Origin: Pictodentalium vernedei
Taxonomy: Eukaryota > Mollusca > Scaphopoda > Dentaliida > Dentaliidae
Length of the DNA: 64,000 nt
Direction of reading: 5' to 3'
Assembly (NCBI GenBank): GCA_031216915.1
Contig: CM062290.1
Location: 170,271,453 to 170,335,452, forward strand
The position numbers were made by a program, and so were the translations under genes. Positions 1 through 50,465 of the stretch are shown in pieces. Below the pieces are notes generated by a model. It had not been told where the DNA came from, searched no databases, and worked only from the letters and a program-made list of their open reading frames with translations. Within the stretch, counting starts at the first letter, position 1. Each line of letters opens with the position of its first letter.

Positions 1-36
1 TGTGAGTTTAGTGGCTTCAAAGTGATTTCTAGCCAA

Positions 37-64
37 GTCATGGCTGCCTCGAGGCAGCCATGAC
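37..64. repeat. Perfect 28-bp palindrome
   Basis: The two 14-base arms are exact reverse complements with no spacer and centre on CTCGAG. The same core (TCATGGCTGC / GCAGCCATGA) forms the middle of the foldback elements near 18.77 kb and 22.96 kb, so this is probably the centre of a decayed member of that family. Confidence 0.85.
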
Positions 65-162
65 ATGTCATTACTAGAAACCACTGTCAAAGTAGTTTGA
101 CTGTTATCCACTAGATCGTTTCTTGATTGTACACTGTACATGTACATGTTTGTTAAAGAACA

Positions 163-540
163 GTGGAGCCCACTTAACTGCATGTCTCTTAATTGGTCAA
201 CCCTGTTCATTAAATATTATTTCCAAATACCAAACCATTTACCATATCTTCATTGCAAATTTCACCTGTTAATTGCATATAGAGTTAACACCTGTTAAAT
301 GAATAAAAATCCTGTAATATGTTAAGACATTGTGCTGACGGTCATCACGTTCCCCATGTCTATTGACCTATGTGAGCTGAGAACATCCAATACAGGAATT
401 TTATCTATTATATCTGGCTTGACAGAGCACTTTATCTTGTAAAATACAGGAAAGTCAGCATATTCCTCTTAATTGAATACGCCTGTTAAATTTTCACTGG
501 CAAAGTGACTAATCCATGACAAGTAACAGGGATGCACTGT
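163..540 (+). repeat. Dispersed repeat R1, copy 1
   Basis: It starts at a 'ggagcccactta' motif and runs through many 'cctgttaattgaata' phrases. Alignable copies occur near 2814-3386 and 18829-19240 on the same strand. No coding potential or clear terminal repeats were seen. It is probably a non-autonomous element containing internal short repeats. Confidence 0.6.
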
Positions 541-616
541 ACCTACTTTGAGACCATAGAATTTGTAGACGTCAGTTTTATATATTGTGGTAATCTACTA
601 TTCTCATTGTGTAAAC

Positions 617-643
617 CATGTCCTTATTAATTTATTTATTCAT

Positions 644-695
<52 letters not shown>

Positions 696-935
696 TAACA
701 CTTTCGACAGCCAGGGTCACCTCGTGTCAGACAGTTTTACGGGTGGAGGAAGCCGGAAAATCACAAGAGAATCACCAAGCCACTGCCAGTCTCCCCATTG
801 TACTAACTCCACATAAGCAGGGTTAGCCCTGGTTGAAGACACGTGCACCATTGACATGCAGTTCACCTTAGTACACTGTGCCACCATGCCTCCATGTGGG
901 CAGTCAGGATTAATTGGCTTTTTCAAGGACACAAC
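617..935 (-). mobile_element. tRNA-derived SINE, minus strand, 5'-truncated
   Basis: On the minus strand this matches the body of the SINE at 19361-19736: the shared phrases are the 'cggcttcctccacccgtaaaac' region, the 'gtgtccttg' motif near 925-933 and the same order between them. The (TTTA)n run at 631-694 is the complement of its AATA-type 3' tail. The tRNA head (A and B boxes) is not recognisable here, so the copy is 5'-truncated or decayed. Confidence 0.75.
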
Positions 936-2400
936 ACAGTTACCCTGTCAAACACCTCTATCCATGTAGGAGGTTGGGAGGAGTGACATGGGGGTTGTTT
1001 AGCCTCGCCATTGAAAATATTGGTCGACGAGGCAACAATAAGGGTGGGAATCTGGGCATGGGTCAAACTCGGCTCGAAGAGCTGAGTTGGGACCGCGCTA
1101 TGATTTTCTTCCCTGCCGAGTGGACTCGAAATACATGTATAGGTTCGTTAGGTGTGATTCCTAATCACTTTAGGCTGCGGAAAGGAAACAATGATTGAAG
1201 TAACAACGATTCTTTTATTTACATTTAAAATAAACTCATTCCATATTCAACACATTTGACAATTTGATCAACACAAATCAGAGACTTATCACAGGGGTTA
1301 AATGAATTCAGTCTATCTACAGCCCTGTACTGGTGCTATAGTACACTCTCAAAATGTCACTGTCACGGGCTCGCAACAGGAGCTTAAAACACCGAGTCTT
1401 AATCTTTTGTGTCTGTGCGCATCTGCAGCTCTGACTGCTGGGGGATCATGGCTAGCAATGTTAATGACCTTGTGGCAACATAGTTCTGATTTGGATTCAG
1501 TTTATAAACTCTGTTGGCTAGTTTAGCAAGTCTATGTCACATACCTTATACATGTGTCCTTGGATAGAACTCTCCTTGAATGTTTACTGTCCTTTGAAAT
1601 ACTGGTACACACTGTTCATGCAGAACTCACAACTTCAAAATGCACTTTCGAGCTTGCTTGAATTGTTTACCTTGAGTCGATATTCACAGCACTCTGATTC
1701 CGAAACAGGCTACTACGCGAACAACCTCTGCATTCCTAAGGGTTAATACCACACTACATTACAATAGCCTACACTTTGAGACAGGTGTGAGTCAATTCTC
1801 GCTAATGACATCTAAACTTAGCCTTCACTTGGGTTCGTAATCTATTCTTTAAATTTGGGCTTGTAGCCCTCCTACATCGACCTAATCTGACAATAGCAGC
1901 GTACAACAGAGCTCGTGGATTGCCCAGTAATTCCACTCGCACGAGACCCTATATGGCATCTCCTATTTGGCCGAACCAAAGTCTCACTCCTCAACGGCCA
2001 GAACCCAAGTCTCTCTGAACAAGCTAATTCTCCACTCTTTATACCTTATTCTAACAACATTTCAAGATGTCTAAAGATGGCACGCGACATTTCTGAAGAT
2101 AAAATCACCGTGTGCCAATGCATATTCTATCAAGCATATCTCTAGAAATAATATACTTGATAACCGTGACGATTGAAACCAATCTATAAGTGCCGGTCAC
2201 TTTCGAAATTAATTATCTTCAGATACATGTAGCATGGAGACATTTTCTTCTGACTAGTGATATGCCAAAGAAGTATCTGATTGTGAATTGCCTAAGGCTA
2301 ATTATCTAATTAAAACCTGTGCTTACTACACATAGAGAAGAAATATATACATATATCTGAACTTGAAAGTACAGGGAGGGGGCCTCCTCCCTTTTAAACT
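936..2400. other. No recognisable gene
   Basis: Short ORFs only, without recognisable domains. No splice-flanked exon compatible with the N-terminus of ZFYVE21 was found here. The stretch at 1200-2160 has a more even base composition than its surroundings but no identifiable content. Confidence 0.5.
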
Positions 2401-2407
2401 GGCTTTG

Positions 2408-2490
2408 CTATGACATACCCTTGGTGGGGTTCGGACCATTCAGTTTGAAGTTCAGTGCAATAATCACTGAACCACAGCTGTTCCCCTCAT
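2408..2490 (-). mobile_element. tRNA-like SINE head, minus strand
   Basis: Read on the minus strand it shows a tRNA-like order: an A-box-like 'gtggttcagtg' near 2474-2484 and a B-box-like 'ggtccgaaccc' near 2427-2437. These resemble the internal RNA polymerase III promoter of tRNA-derived SINEs. It could also be a tRNA pseudogene. No intact cloverleaf was worked out. Confidence 0.45.
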
Positions 2491-2545
2491 TTACTTACCA
2501 CTTTTTCTTTCTCTTATGATAAACACATGCTGTTGTTATTTTCAG

Positions 2546-41495
<38,950 letters not shown>

Positions 41496-41850
41496 GTGGG
41501 TTATTGCTGACACCACTGCTCTCTTACTGCAGGAATGCTTGCATGCCCCTCCTCCCCAAGAAAAATCAAATTAATAAGTGCAGTAACTCCTTCCATCATT
41601 GATCATTGACATATGATAATGTGCAAGCTGTTACATTGTAATGCTTTTACTTGAACACCTCACTGTTTGTTTCCTCCGTGTTGACTACAGCACATACATT
41701 TTAGTTCTTGAGTGTGTTATTCATAGTTTAGAGAATGCAGCACACCATGACTACCAATCAGAATCTTTTGATATCTGGTGTGCAACATCCTTAGGGGTTC
41801 AGATTCAAGTTTGTTCAGATCAGGTCCCTGGGTTTATATTTAGGCTCCCC
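41496..41850. repeat. Intron start and one isolated ~166-bp repeat unit
   Basis: 41750-41850 is a single unit of the family arrayed at 33090-34492 ('tcttttgatatctggtgtgc', 'gattcaagtttgttcag'). The sequence before it is unremarkable. Confidence 0.55.
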
Positions 41851-44800
41851 TGTGTTTATTTACATCCTGTTCATTACTGCTCAGAACATTTTGTATTCTT
41901 GCATCTTCTACCAGATGCATTGTTTTTTCTTCATTTAAAGATCTAGCTTTGCTTCAGGTGGTTGTTGATCGGTTACTGACTTTGGACCTTTATTGTTGCT
42001 GTTGTTGGTTAGTTTCTGGGTTTTCCTCTTGACGTTGTTGTTTGTTCAAGAACGTTTTGTATTCGTATTAAGTGTTTAGTTAAAAACAGTTATTGTTTTT
42101 TCTATTAGGATGCATATTATATCTTCTTCTGGTAACTTAACTTTAATTAGGCAGTGCTTGTCCACACTTAGGCTCTATTGGGATGCCCTTGGGCTCATGA
42201 GGTTCCCTTGGGGCACTTAGGTTTCATTCAGAATTTTTCGAAATTTTTTTTAAAAATTTATTTCGAAAATTGTTGTGATTGTCTATGTTATGTTGTATCC
42301 TTGCGATGTTTATTCTTTATTATCATTGGGAGTGCAGCGGACTTATGTTTTTGGCTTCATTATTATTGTATCCATTATAATAATTGGAACTTAGAGTAAG
42401 TCCAGAAAGCCTTGGAATTAAAGGCTTGTTGTTTGCTGATAGTTGAGGTACTCCTTCAATACTTGTACTGTGGGATGCGAACATTGGAAATGGGTGTCGA
42501 CCTGTGTAGTGGGCAGTGAAGTTCCGATGTAGGAGCTTTCACCGCTGGCTAATACTAGTCTTTCAGCCTCTTTTTCAGAGGATCAAGAACATGGTGATGG
42601 TACTTTGACACCTGTCCATTACGTTCTGTTGTCATTGCACTCTGATGAGCCCCGCTCCGATGAATAAACAGAGCTAGCTGCCAAGGTGCTTATGATATTT
42701 AGCACAGGATTGAGGTCTCTAGTTAGTTCGCTTAATCCTCTGCGTGTAGCTAGCTCGACCTGTGAAACGGTCGTCCCTATATGGGAGCCTGGACGCTGGG
42801 TAGGTCTACTGCGGTCAAGTAGTTTAAGCACCTCATGAAATAAAGCTCACCCAGCGACGATGGCAAAAGGAGAAGCCTGAAAGTTTCTGTGGTCAGATCG
42901 CGACTTGGAGATCCCTCTCCATCCCGTTAGCTGGCGGAGTCGACTGTGTCTGTTGCGAGAAACTATAATGAATTGGAACACGTGTCCGGATGTTCCTTCG
43001 AATCCACACTGCAGCCGGGGTTGGCTGCGGTTATTGCTCCTTCTTCTTACATGGTAGTGCACGCAAAGGGGATTATCCCGCAAGTTTCTCAATGGGATAC
43101 TTGGCTAGATCTGGGGTCAGATCGCGAGTTGGAGAGCATTCTCCGTCCTGTTAGCAGTCGGGGTTGACTGTTTTCTGTCGTGAGAAACTTCAATGAATCA
43201 GAGCACCCATCTGAAATGTGCGAGTCGGGACTGTCGTTCCACACTTCAGCTGGGGCCGGCTGTTGTTACAGCTTCCTCTTCTTCCATGGAAAAGCACGCT
43301 AAAGGGTAGAAGCCTACAAGTTTCTAAATGGAACATTCTGCGAGGTCTGGTATCAGATCGCGAGCTGGAGAAACCTCTCCGTTCAGTCAGCCGACGGGGT
43401 CGACTGTTTCCGCCTCGCAAAACTTTAGTGAGCTGGGATGCCCGTTCACACTTGCAGTCCGGGACGCTCCTTCCACACTGCAGCTGGGGTCGGTTGCAGC
43501 TATGGCTTCTTCCTCTGCATCATCGATGAAGTACGTTAGACCACAGACTAGCTGTCCGACTTGTTCATGCTATTCCACGGAGGAGTTCCCAGTCGTCACC
43601 ACCGAAGTCGGATTAACCTGCAGCTAGTGGTTCGAGGCATTTTTATATGAGATATGCGCCAAAAGATCTGGGGTCAGATCTCCATCCCGTGAGCAGCATA
43701 TGGTGAAGAAGCGGATAACCACTGCTCTGCAAGCCTCGTTCATGGACCTGCAGCTGCAGATTGCGCAGCATATCGCAGCATCCCAGCAGTCGCAGGTTCA
43801 GCCGTCAGCAGTCTCTGGTAGTGAGCTGTTGGATGATGCTGGGTTGGTCGAGTCATCTGTACATTCAGATAGCGTTGACCATGTTTTTCAGATGGAACAT
43901 TCAGATGGTGAGAGGGCTACGGAGGTTGACTCTCCATCCCTCACGGAACAGCATATTAAGACTATGAATTTTATTCATAAGTTCTTTCGAATCTTGTTCC
44001 ATCTGAACAAAAGTCTGTGTTTGCTAGGCAAAAAACAGCTTAAGGTACCGGGCTAAGGGAAGACGAAGATCTTTCCTTCCCGGATCTTTCTGCTCAGGTG
44101 TTGAAGGCCTTTGGTCCGCTTAATGATGCCTCCCTTGGCCTAGCAATAGTATAAGAAAGGCAATGATCTATTCTGTATGAATAGAAGATCGGTAGCTCAT
44201 ATTTAGGCTGAGATAGCTGTCTTGTTTGGAATAGAGCCGTTAGAAGGAATAAGTACATCTTTTTCTTCTCTGTGTGGTGCATGTATTCCTAGGCGTTCAC
44301 TTAGGCTTCATTCAAAATTTTTCGGAAATTTTTTTTTAATTTGTTTCGAAAATATTTATGATTGTCTATGTTATGTATCCTTGTGATGTCTATTCTGTAT
44401 TATTATTGTGAGTGCAGCGGACTTCTGATTTTGGCTTCATTATTTTTGCACCTATTATAATAATTGATACCTAGTGTAAGTCCAGGAAGTCTCAGAATTA
44501 CATGCATGTTGTCTGCATAGGAACAAGAACACCGGTAGTCGCTGCACTCCTTCAACACTTGTACGGAGGAGAATTTCCCATCCCTCACAGAACAGCACAT
44601 TAAGTCTATTAATTTTATTCATTAGTTCTTTCGGTTCTTGTTCCATCTGAACAAAAGTCTGTGTTTGCTAGGCAAAAAACATACTTAGAGTATCTAGCGA
44701 AGGAAAGATGAAGTTCTTTCCTTCCCGGGTTATTCTGCTCAGGTGTCGCAGCCCTTTGATCTGATTAACGATGCCACCCTTGTTCTAGCAATAGTATAAG

Positions 44801-45905
44801 AAAGGCAATTGCTCTATTCTTTACAAATAGAAGATCGACAGCTCACAGTTAGGCTGAGACAGCTGTCTTGTTTGGAATAGGGCCGTTGGAAGGAAAAAGT
44901 ATGTCTTTTCCTTCTCGGTGTTGTATTCCTAGGTGTCAGAGGCATTTAGTTCTATTGTTGATGCCATATTAGCCTTATGTACTGTTTGAGTGGTCTTTTC
45001 TTATACATTAGCGGCTAACGTCATAGGTCCCCATTTAGTAAGCTGTCTAAGGCCGTAGGGTAACACATAGATATCTGTCTTCACCTATACATGACTTTTA
45101 TTCTCTGTTAGCTATGCTGAAACCACTGTCTTTTTGGAATAAGAAGGAAAGATTACGTTTTGTTCTTCTTGGTGTGGTATTCCTAGGCGTCACACGCATT
45201 TAGTCTATTTGTTGCCACCTTAGTTTGTCTTATGTGAATTAAGAGCGTTCTGTTTATATATCCATTAGTGGCTAATGTCATGGTGGCCTTATATAGTTGA
45301 CATCAGTATTTTCTTATTCATTGTGGCTAACGTCGTAAGTCTCTTTTTAGGGAGCTTTCCGAGGCTGCAGATACAGACACAAATGTCTGTCTTCATGGGG
45401 ATGAAGATTAATAAGCTATGTTAGCAAAGCTGAGACTACTATCTCTTTGGAATTACGGTCGTTAGAAGAGCAGCCCTTTATTCCTTATCTTGAGTGACTA
45501 ATGTTGTAAGTCTCCGTTTAGTGAGCGTTCAAGGTCGCAAGAAGATATCTGTCTTCATGGAGATGAAAACTTCTTAGCTACGCTAGCTAGTTTGAGACTG
45601 CTGTCTCTTTGGAATTAGGGCTGTTAAAAGGAAAGAGTATGTTGTTTCCTTCTCGGTGTTGTATTCTTAGGTGCCTGAGGCTTTTAGTCTTTTTGTTGAC
45701 ACCTTATTCGTATCAAGTGCGGCCCTTTTTCCCTTAACTTGAGCAACTAATGTTTTAAGTCTCCATTTAGTGACCTTTCTAAAGTCAAAAAAATTACACT
45801 GAGGTATCTGTCTTCAGTGAGTTGAATGAAGACTTTTAGCTACGTTAGCTAGGCTGAAACCACTGTCTTTTGGGAATAGAACCGCTTAAGGAAAGAGTTC
45901 ATTTT
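41851..45905 (+). mobile_element. Left part of decayed DIRS element E4 (gag-region repeats)
   Basis: No intact ORF. 42240-42460 and 44310-44520 are diverged copies of the same 5' segment ('gagtgcagcggactt', 'aataattg(g/a)(a/t)ac'). 43960-44250 and 44590-44890 are likewise duplicates. From 44730 to 45900 a unit of about 240-300 bp recurs ('cttctcggtgttgtattc', 'gctgaga(c/t)agctgtctt'); the same units continue at 58917-59290. An open frame at 43700-44056 could be a gag scrap but I cannot identify a domain. The left ITR was not found, so the 5' end is truncated or beyond recognition. Confidence 0.6.
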
Positions 45906-47030
45906 TAGCTCAACTTTGACATAGTCAAATTTGTGGTTATGCCATGTCCTGTCTGTCCATCCATCAGTCCACCAACAATTCAATACGGCTCGGGCTAGAG
46001 GCCCTATTTATGAACCGATCTTTACGAAACTTCTTTAGTACCTTTGTTATCACCGCGGGACCAGAACGAGTGTTTTTGGGTGCGATCCGAAATTCAAGAG
46101 GTCACCAGCAGCCATTTTGTACTGAAATCAGTGCAATCAGTTTTTTGTACAGAACTTCAGTATGAAAGTTCTGATTTGAATAAAATTTGTATGAACGCTT
46201 CGTAACCTGGAATACATCACATATAATACAGGTTTTTTTCTCATGCAGAAATTATGTAAATTATATGAACTTTGATTTTTAGCTCAACTTTGACTTAGTC
46301 AAATTTGAGCTTATGCCATGGCCCGTCGTCCGTCTGTGCATCAACAATTCAATACAGCTCGGGCTAGAGGCTGTTTTATGAACCAATCTATGCGAAACTT
46401 CTTGGGTACCTTTGTTAATACCGTGGGACGAGAACGAGTGTTTTTGGGTGCAGTCCGAAATTCAAGTGGCCACCAGCTGCCATTTTGTACTGAAATTAGC
46501 GCAATCAGTTTTTTGTACAGAACTTCTGTATGAAAGTTCTGATTTGAATAAATGTTTGTATGAATGTTTAGTAACATGGAATACATCACATATAATACAG
46601 GTTTTTTTCTCATGCAGAAATTATGCAAATTAGGTGAACTTTGATTTATTCAGTGCTACTTGTACACAGTAAGTACACATGTCAATACGGTTCAGGCTAG
46701 GTAGCCGTATTTATGAACCGATCTTCACAAAACTTCTTGGGTACCTTTGTCATCACCTTTGGACGAGAAGGAGTGTTTTGTACAGAACTTCTGTATGAAT
46801 GTTCTGATTTGAATAAATTTGTGTATGAATGTTTGGTAACATGGAATACTTTACATATAATACAGGTTTTTTTCTCATGCAGAAATTATGCAAATTAGAT
46901 GAACTTTGATTTATTCAGTGCTACTTATACACAATAAGTGCATATGTCAATACGGCTTGGGCTAGAGGCTGTATTTATGAACCGATCGATTTTCATGAAA
47001 CTTCTTGGGTACCTTTGTTATCACCTTGGG

Positions 47031-47216
47031 CTGAGCAGACATGTTAAGTTTTGAACATGACAATCAGGGAGATTTTTGTGTGTGAATATTATAACAAGAC
47101 TTTTGTTCAGTGAACAATTTATTAAGTTATCTACATGTATCTCTTTCAATTTACTGTTACAGCCCCCCCCCCCCCCCCCAAACCCTCTCACTTCATCCCT
47201 GCATAAATTTACCCCC

Positions 47217-47247
<31 letters not shown>

Positions 47248-48011
47248 ACTCTTCACATCAGTTTCTCCCACAACTACCCCCACCCTTCCCTTACTTTATG
47301 CCTGTATAAATTTCAGGTCATTTCCTTCTTCCATGATTCTTTAAATTTAGCATCGTAGCTATGTTTTTTGGATGGATTTTCAGACATTGCAAATTCGATT
47401 TTGAATGGTACTTACCGGTATACATCACCTGATATATATACACAACTACAGTTACCTGTGATCCATTCATCATAGAATGTTTTGAAAACAAAGTTATTCT
47501 TCAATTAAAAAGCCGATCTCTGATGAGCCAAAATCAGTATGGTTTCAAACAGTAATCAGCTGTTGTTCCTTCACATGTGGCTGTGTTTATGTTGTGAAAA
47601 CTGGGGCAAAGTCGCTTAAGTACTAAGAAAAAAGGTTGGTGTTTTTGTTGTGTAAACATTGCACCAAGCTATATTGTTTGCTCTTCAATCACCATTTAAT
47701 GACAGAATAATATCAAATAGGCCATTCTTGTATTAATTTATTTTAATTAAACACGATTTGGAACAAAGAGAAGAGAAAAAAAAAGAGACTGAATTTCTGA
47801 AGCTAACTTAAATATCCGAGTCACTGAGCAGATCTCACGGATTACCATTTGCAAACGTGAAGTAAATTGTACACAATAAAGAAATGATTGATTTTGTTTT
47901 TTTCACTTGATAAATTCTGACGATGCGGGAGATTTATGGGTGCTACCGTGAGTGCGGGAGATCATGACCCAATCTGGGAGTCTCATGGTGAATCTGTGAG
48001 ACTTAACATGT
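47031..48011. mobile_element. 1-kb inverted-repeat element inside the repeat block
   Basis: Carries near-terminal inverted repeats ACATGTTAAGT (47039-47049) and ACTTAACATGT (48001-48011). It interrupts the phrase 'caccttggg|gacgagaac' and is flanked by TTGGG on both sides (47026-47030, 48012-48016). It contains two poly-C tracts and a (CA)n. No transposase, and family unknown. Confidence 0.6.
47163..47248. repeat. Two poly-C tracts and (CA)n
   Basis: C17 at 47163-47179, C22 at 47212-47233, followed by CACACA repeats to about 47248. Apparent ORFs here are products of the low complexity. Confidence 0.92.
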
Positions 48012-48877
48012 TTGGGGACGAGAACGAGTGTTTTTGGGTGCGGTCTGAAATTCAAGATGGCTGCTGGTGGCCATTTTATACTAAAATTAAGTGCAATCAG
48101 TTTTTTGTACAGAACTTCTAGGACTACGTTTGTTATCATCATGGGACAGTAACGAGTGCTTTTGGGCTTGGCTGTGTTAATATTTGGTGTTGTTTGGAGT
48201 GGATAAACATTATTAGCACAACCCAGTTTTCTGTTTCCAATGAGAAAAATAAAACCTCACCCTTGGGAACCCTATGAGCTAAAGATAAAACATTCAAATA
48301 CCTATATTTTAAGAAGGACTGGACAGATATTTATTAATTAGTAGGAATCTACCGTAGAAGGGTTTGAATCAACAGGCCAAAACAATTGCTAACATTTGTC
48401 TTATGATGCACCATACAAGGATCCCCATTGTAACATTAACCCCATGGAGATTTCTTTTCTAGTTTAGCATCTAACTGTCACCCACCTTTACAATACTTTA
48501 CCTGTACATTTGTTACAGGATATGATCAGTATTTATGTACAGACCTTTACAATACTTTACATGTACCTTTGTTATCAGATCATACCTTGATGTGTGCCAT
48601 TGCTGTGTCACATACTATACATGCATATGTCTTACAAAAGTTGAGGTACAGTGTCATTGACACTTTCTTTTCAGTGCTACTTATACATAGTATGTACACA
48701 TGTCAGTTGGCTCAGGCTATGGGCTGTATTTATGAACCAATCTTCACGAAAATTCTTGGATACCTTTGTTATCACCTTGGGACGAGAACGAGTGTTTTTG
48801 GGAGCGGTCCAAAATTCAAGATGGCTGCCGGTGGCCATTTTGTACCAAAATTAGGTACAATCATTTCTTTCCATACC

Positions 48878-49096
48878 ACCATACCAAAATAAGTGCTTTA
48901 GCTCCATGTTACATTAAGACAGGAAAAATATAGAATTTAGATGTCCCAGTGTCCAAAGACCCAGGGAAAGTAAAAGTCGAAAATTCAAAAATTTTAGCCA
49001 AACTGAGACCACCGGGGCCAATTGTGCCGGCGCACAAAACCGGGGTCCTCCTATGTACAGCATTCGAATAATCTCCCTTGTCAATCGGGTTGTTCA
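48878..49096 (+). repeat. E2 left inverted terminal repeat
   Basis: Contains 'agctccatgttacattaag', 'agacccagggaaagtaaaag', 'ggggccaattgtgccggc' and 'atctcccttgtcaatc', all found as complements in 57891-58116. Confidence 0.88.
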
Positions 49097-50465
49097 TCCT
49101 CCATTTTTCCTCATGCAAATAGGATCAGGGAGAATTGCCTCTGAAGATTTTTCAGAGTTTATAGCCGCCTATGCTATTCTGGAAGGGAAACAACATCTGT
49201 TACTTTGTTTTTAGGAAGTGCACTAATGAAGCTGAAAGTCTGGAGACGCTATTCCTCTGGGAAGTGATTTTTCAAAAATATTTGTCAAAATCATGACATA
49301 TTGTCTATCACAAACTCTCCTATTTTCGAGTTTCCTGTGTTGTGTTTTCCTGATTTGGAGTTGTGGTGGACTCTCAAATTCTCATATATCGGTGCTATAG
49401 AGGGATCTTTTTTATCCTTATCCTTGCTGCATCCCTTCCTTGAGTTGTTAGCGGCTTTTCGAGTTGATAGTTTCGGAAAACAATGTTCCGCCAAATGTGA
49501 TCATGAATTAGGTTGACGTCATTTGTTCTTTTCCAATACTATGTGGTTGAGAGCATCTTGTAGCAGATTTTTTCTGCCTCTAGGCAGTGGTGTAGATAAA
49601 GGGGGGTGGGGGGTGGAAGTTTTGTCCAAAATTTTTTGGGACCATTTTTTAGGTGAACTTATGCTTAATAACATTAAAATGCTGGCTTTGGGGATAAAAA
49701 CATGCCATTTTGGGTAAATTTTGGGTTAAAAAGACCAATTTTCAGTACATTTGCAGTAAACAACAGATTCTTTCTGTTTGTTTGGGTTTTTGTTGTTGTT
49801 ACACTGTCGGAAAATTTTCGATCTGTCGGAAAGTTTTGGGCTTGCCCCTCTGCCAGCGAAAAGCTATCTACACCAGTGCCTCTAGAACTGGGCTTTGCCT
49901 AGGTTTTATTTTTGTCCTACTCAGAGTTTGACACAATTTACACTTACCCACTGCCTGTATTGGGATTTCTGCGGGTATGTAGGTTTTATTAGGTCACCTT
50001 ACGCATGTATTAATGTTATATATATTTATATATTACCATTCTTATCTTCTCCTTCTCACCTGACTTCTGTAGCATCAATTTTTCTTTGCTTTTTTTTGCA
50101 TTGTTTACTTTTCAGTTGAGTTCTTTTGGGTAATTCAATGTCAATTCAACTATTTCGTATATGACAACATTTCCCTATATTTAAGGTTATTAATCATCGG
50201 GGAAGTAGTTTGACAGGTAAGATGATATATTTGTGGTGACCCTTCTTATTTTTTGTCAAACTTACTCATTGGTACAGTAGGACATTGCTCTTACCAATAT
50301 TCCTTGGAAAGCTCAAAAAAATTTATTAATTTTTTGGTGCTCTATAATATTTTTGGGGGGTAATATAGTTTATATTATTTTGTTTAAACTATCCTTAGGC
50401 ATGTAATTCAGGATCAATAATGTATTTCCAAGGATCCTTCTTAGTTTTTTGAACACTTTGATATT
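49097..50465 (+). other. E2 5' non-coding leader
   Basis: Lies between the left ITR and gag. No domain-bearing ORF. 49580-49880 ('gtggtgtagataaagggggg' ... 'gctatctacaccagtgcc') has inverted ends and may be a small guest insertion. The rest is AT-rich. Confidence 0.5.

Larger units (their letters stand above)
45906..48862 (+). repeat. AGCTCAACTTTGRC repeat block, left half
   Basis: Starts with a hairpin head (AGCTCAACTTTGACATAGTC then AAATTTG) and is followed by ~340-bp units: 'cggctcgggctagaggc', 'tttacgaaacttcttgggta', 'gacgagaacgagtgtttttg', 'attcaagatggc...gccattttg' and 'acatcacatataatacagg'. A second head is at 46279. The block is interrupted at 47031-48011 by another element and cut at 48862 by DIRS E2. 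It resumes at 58151 and ends at about 58916. Confidence 0.72.

Noticed and set aside
587..826. 79-codon ORF with Leu/Phe/Ile-Tyr repeats, resembling a membrane segment
   Set aside because: It is the translation of the (TTTA)n tail and body of a SINE.
43190..43627. Arg/Ser-rich ORFs on both strands
   Set aside because: They lie in diverged repeats of the E4 gag region; no domain or consistent frame could be supported.
47021..47358. Pro-rich and Gly-rich ORFs
   Set aside because: Produced by poly-C and CA tracts.
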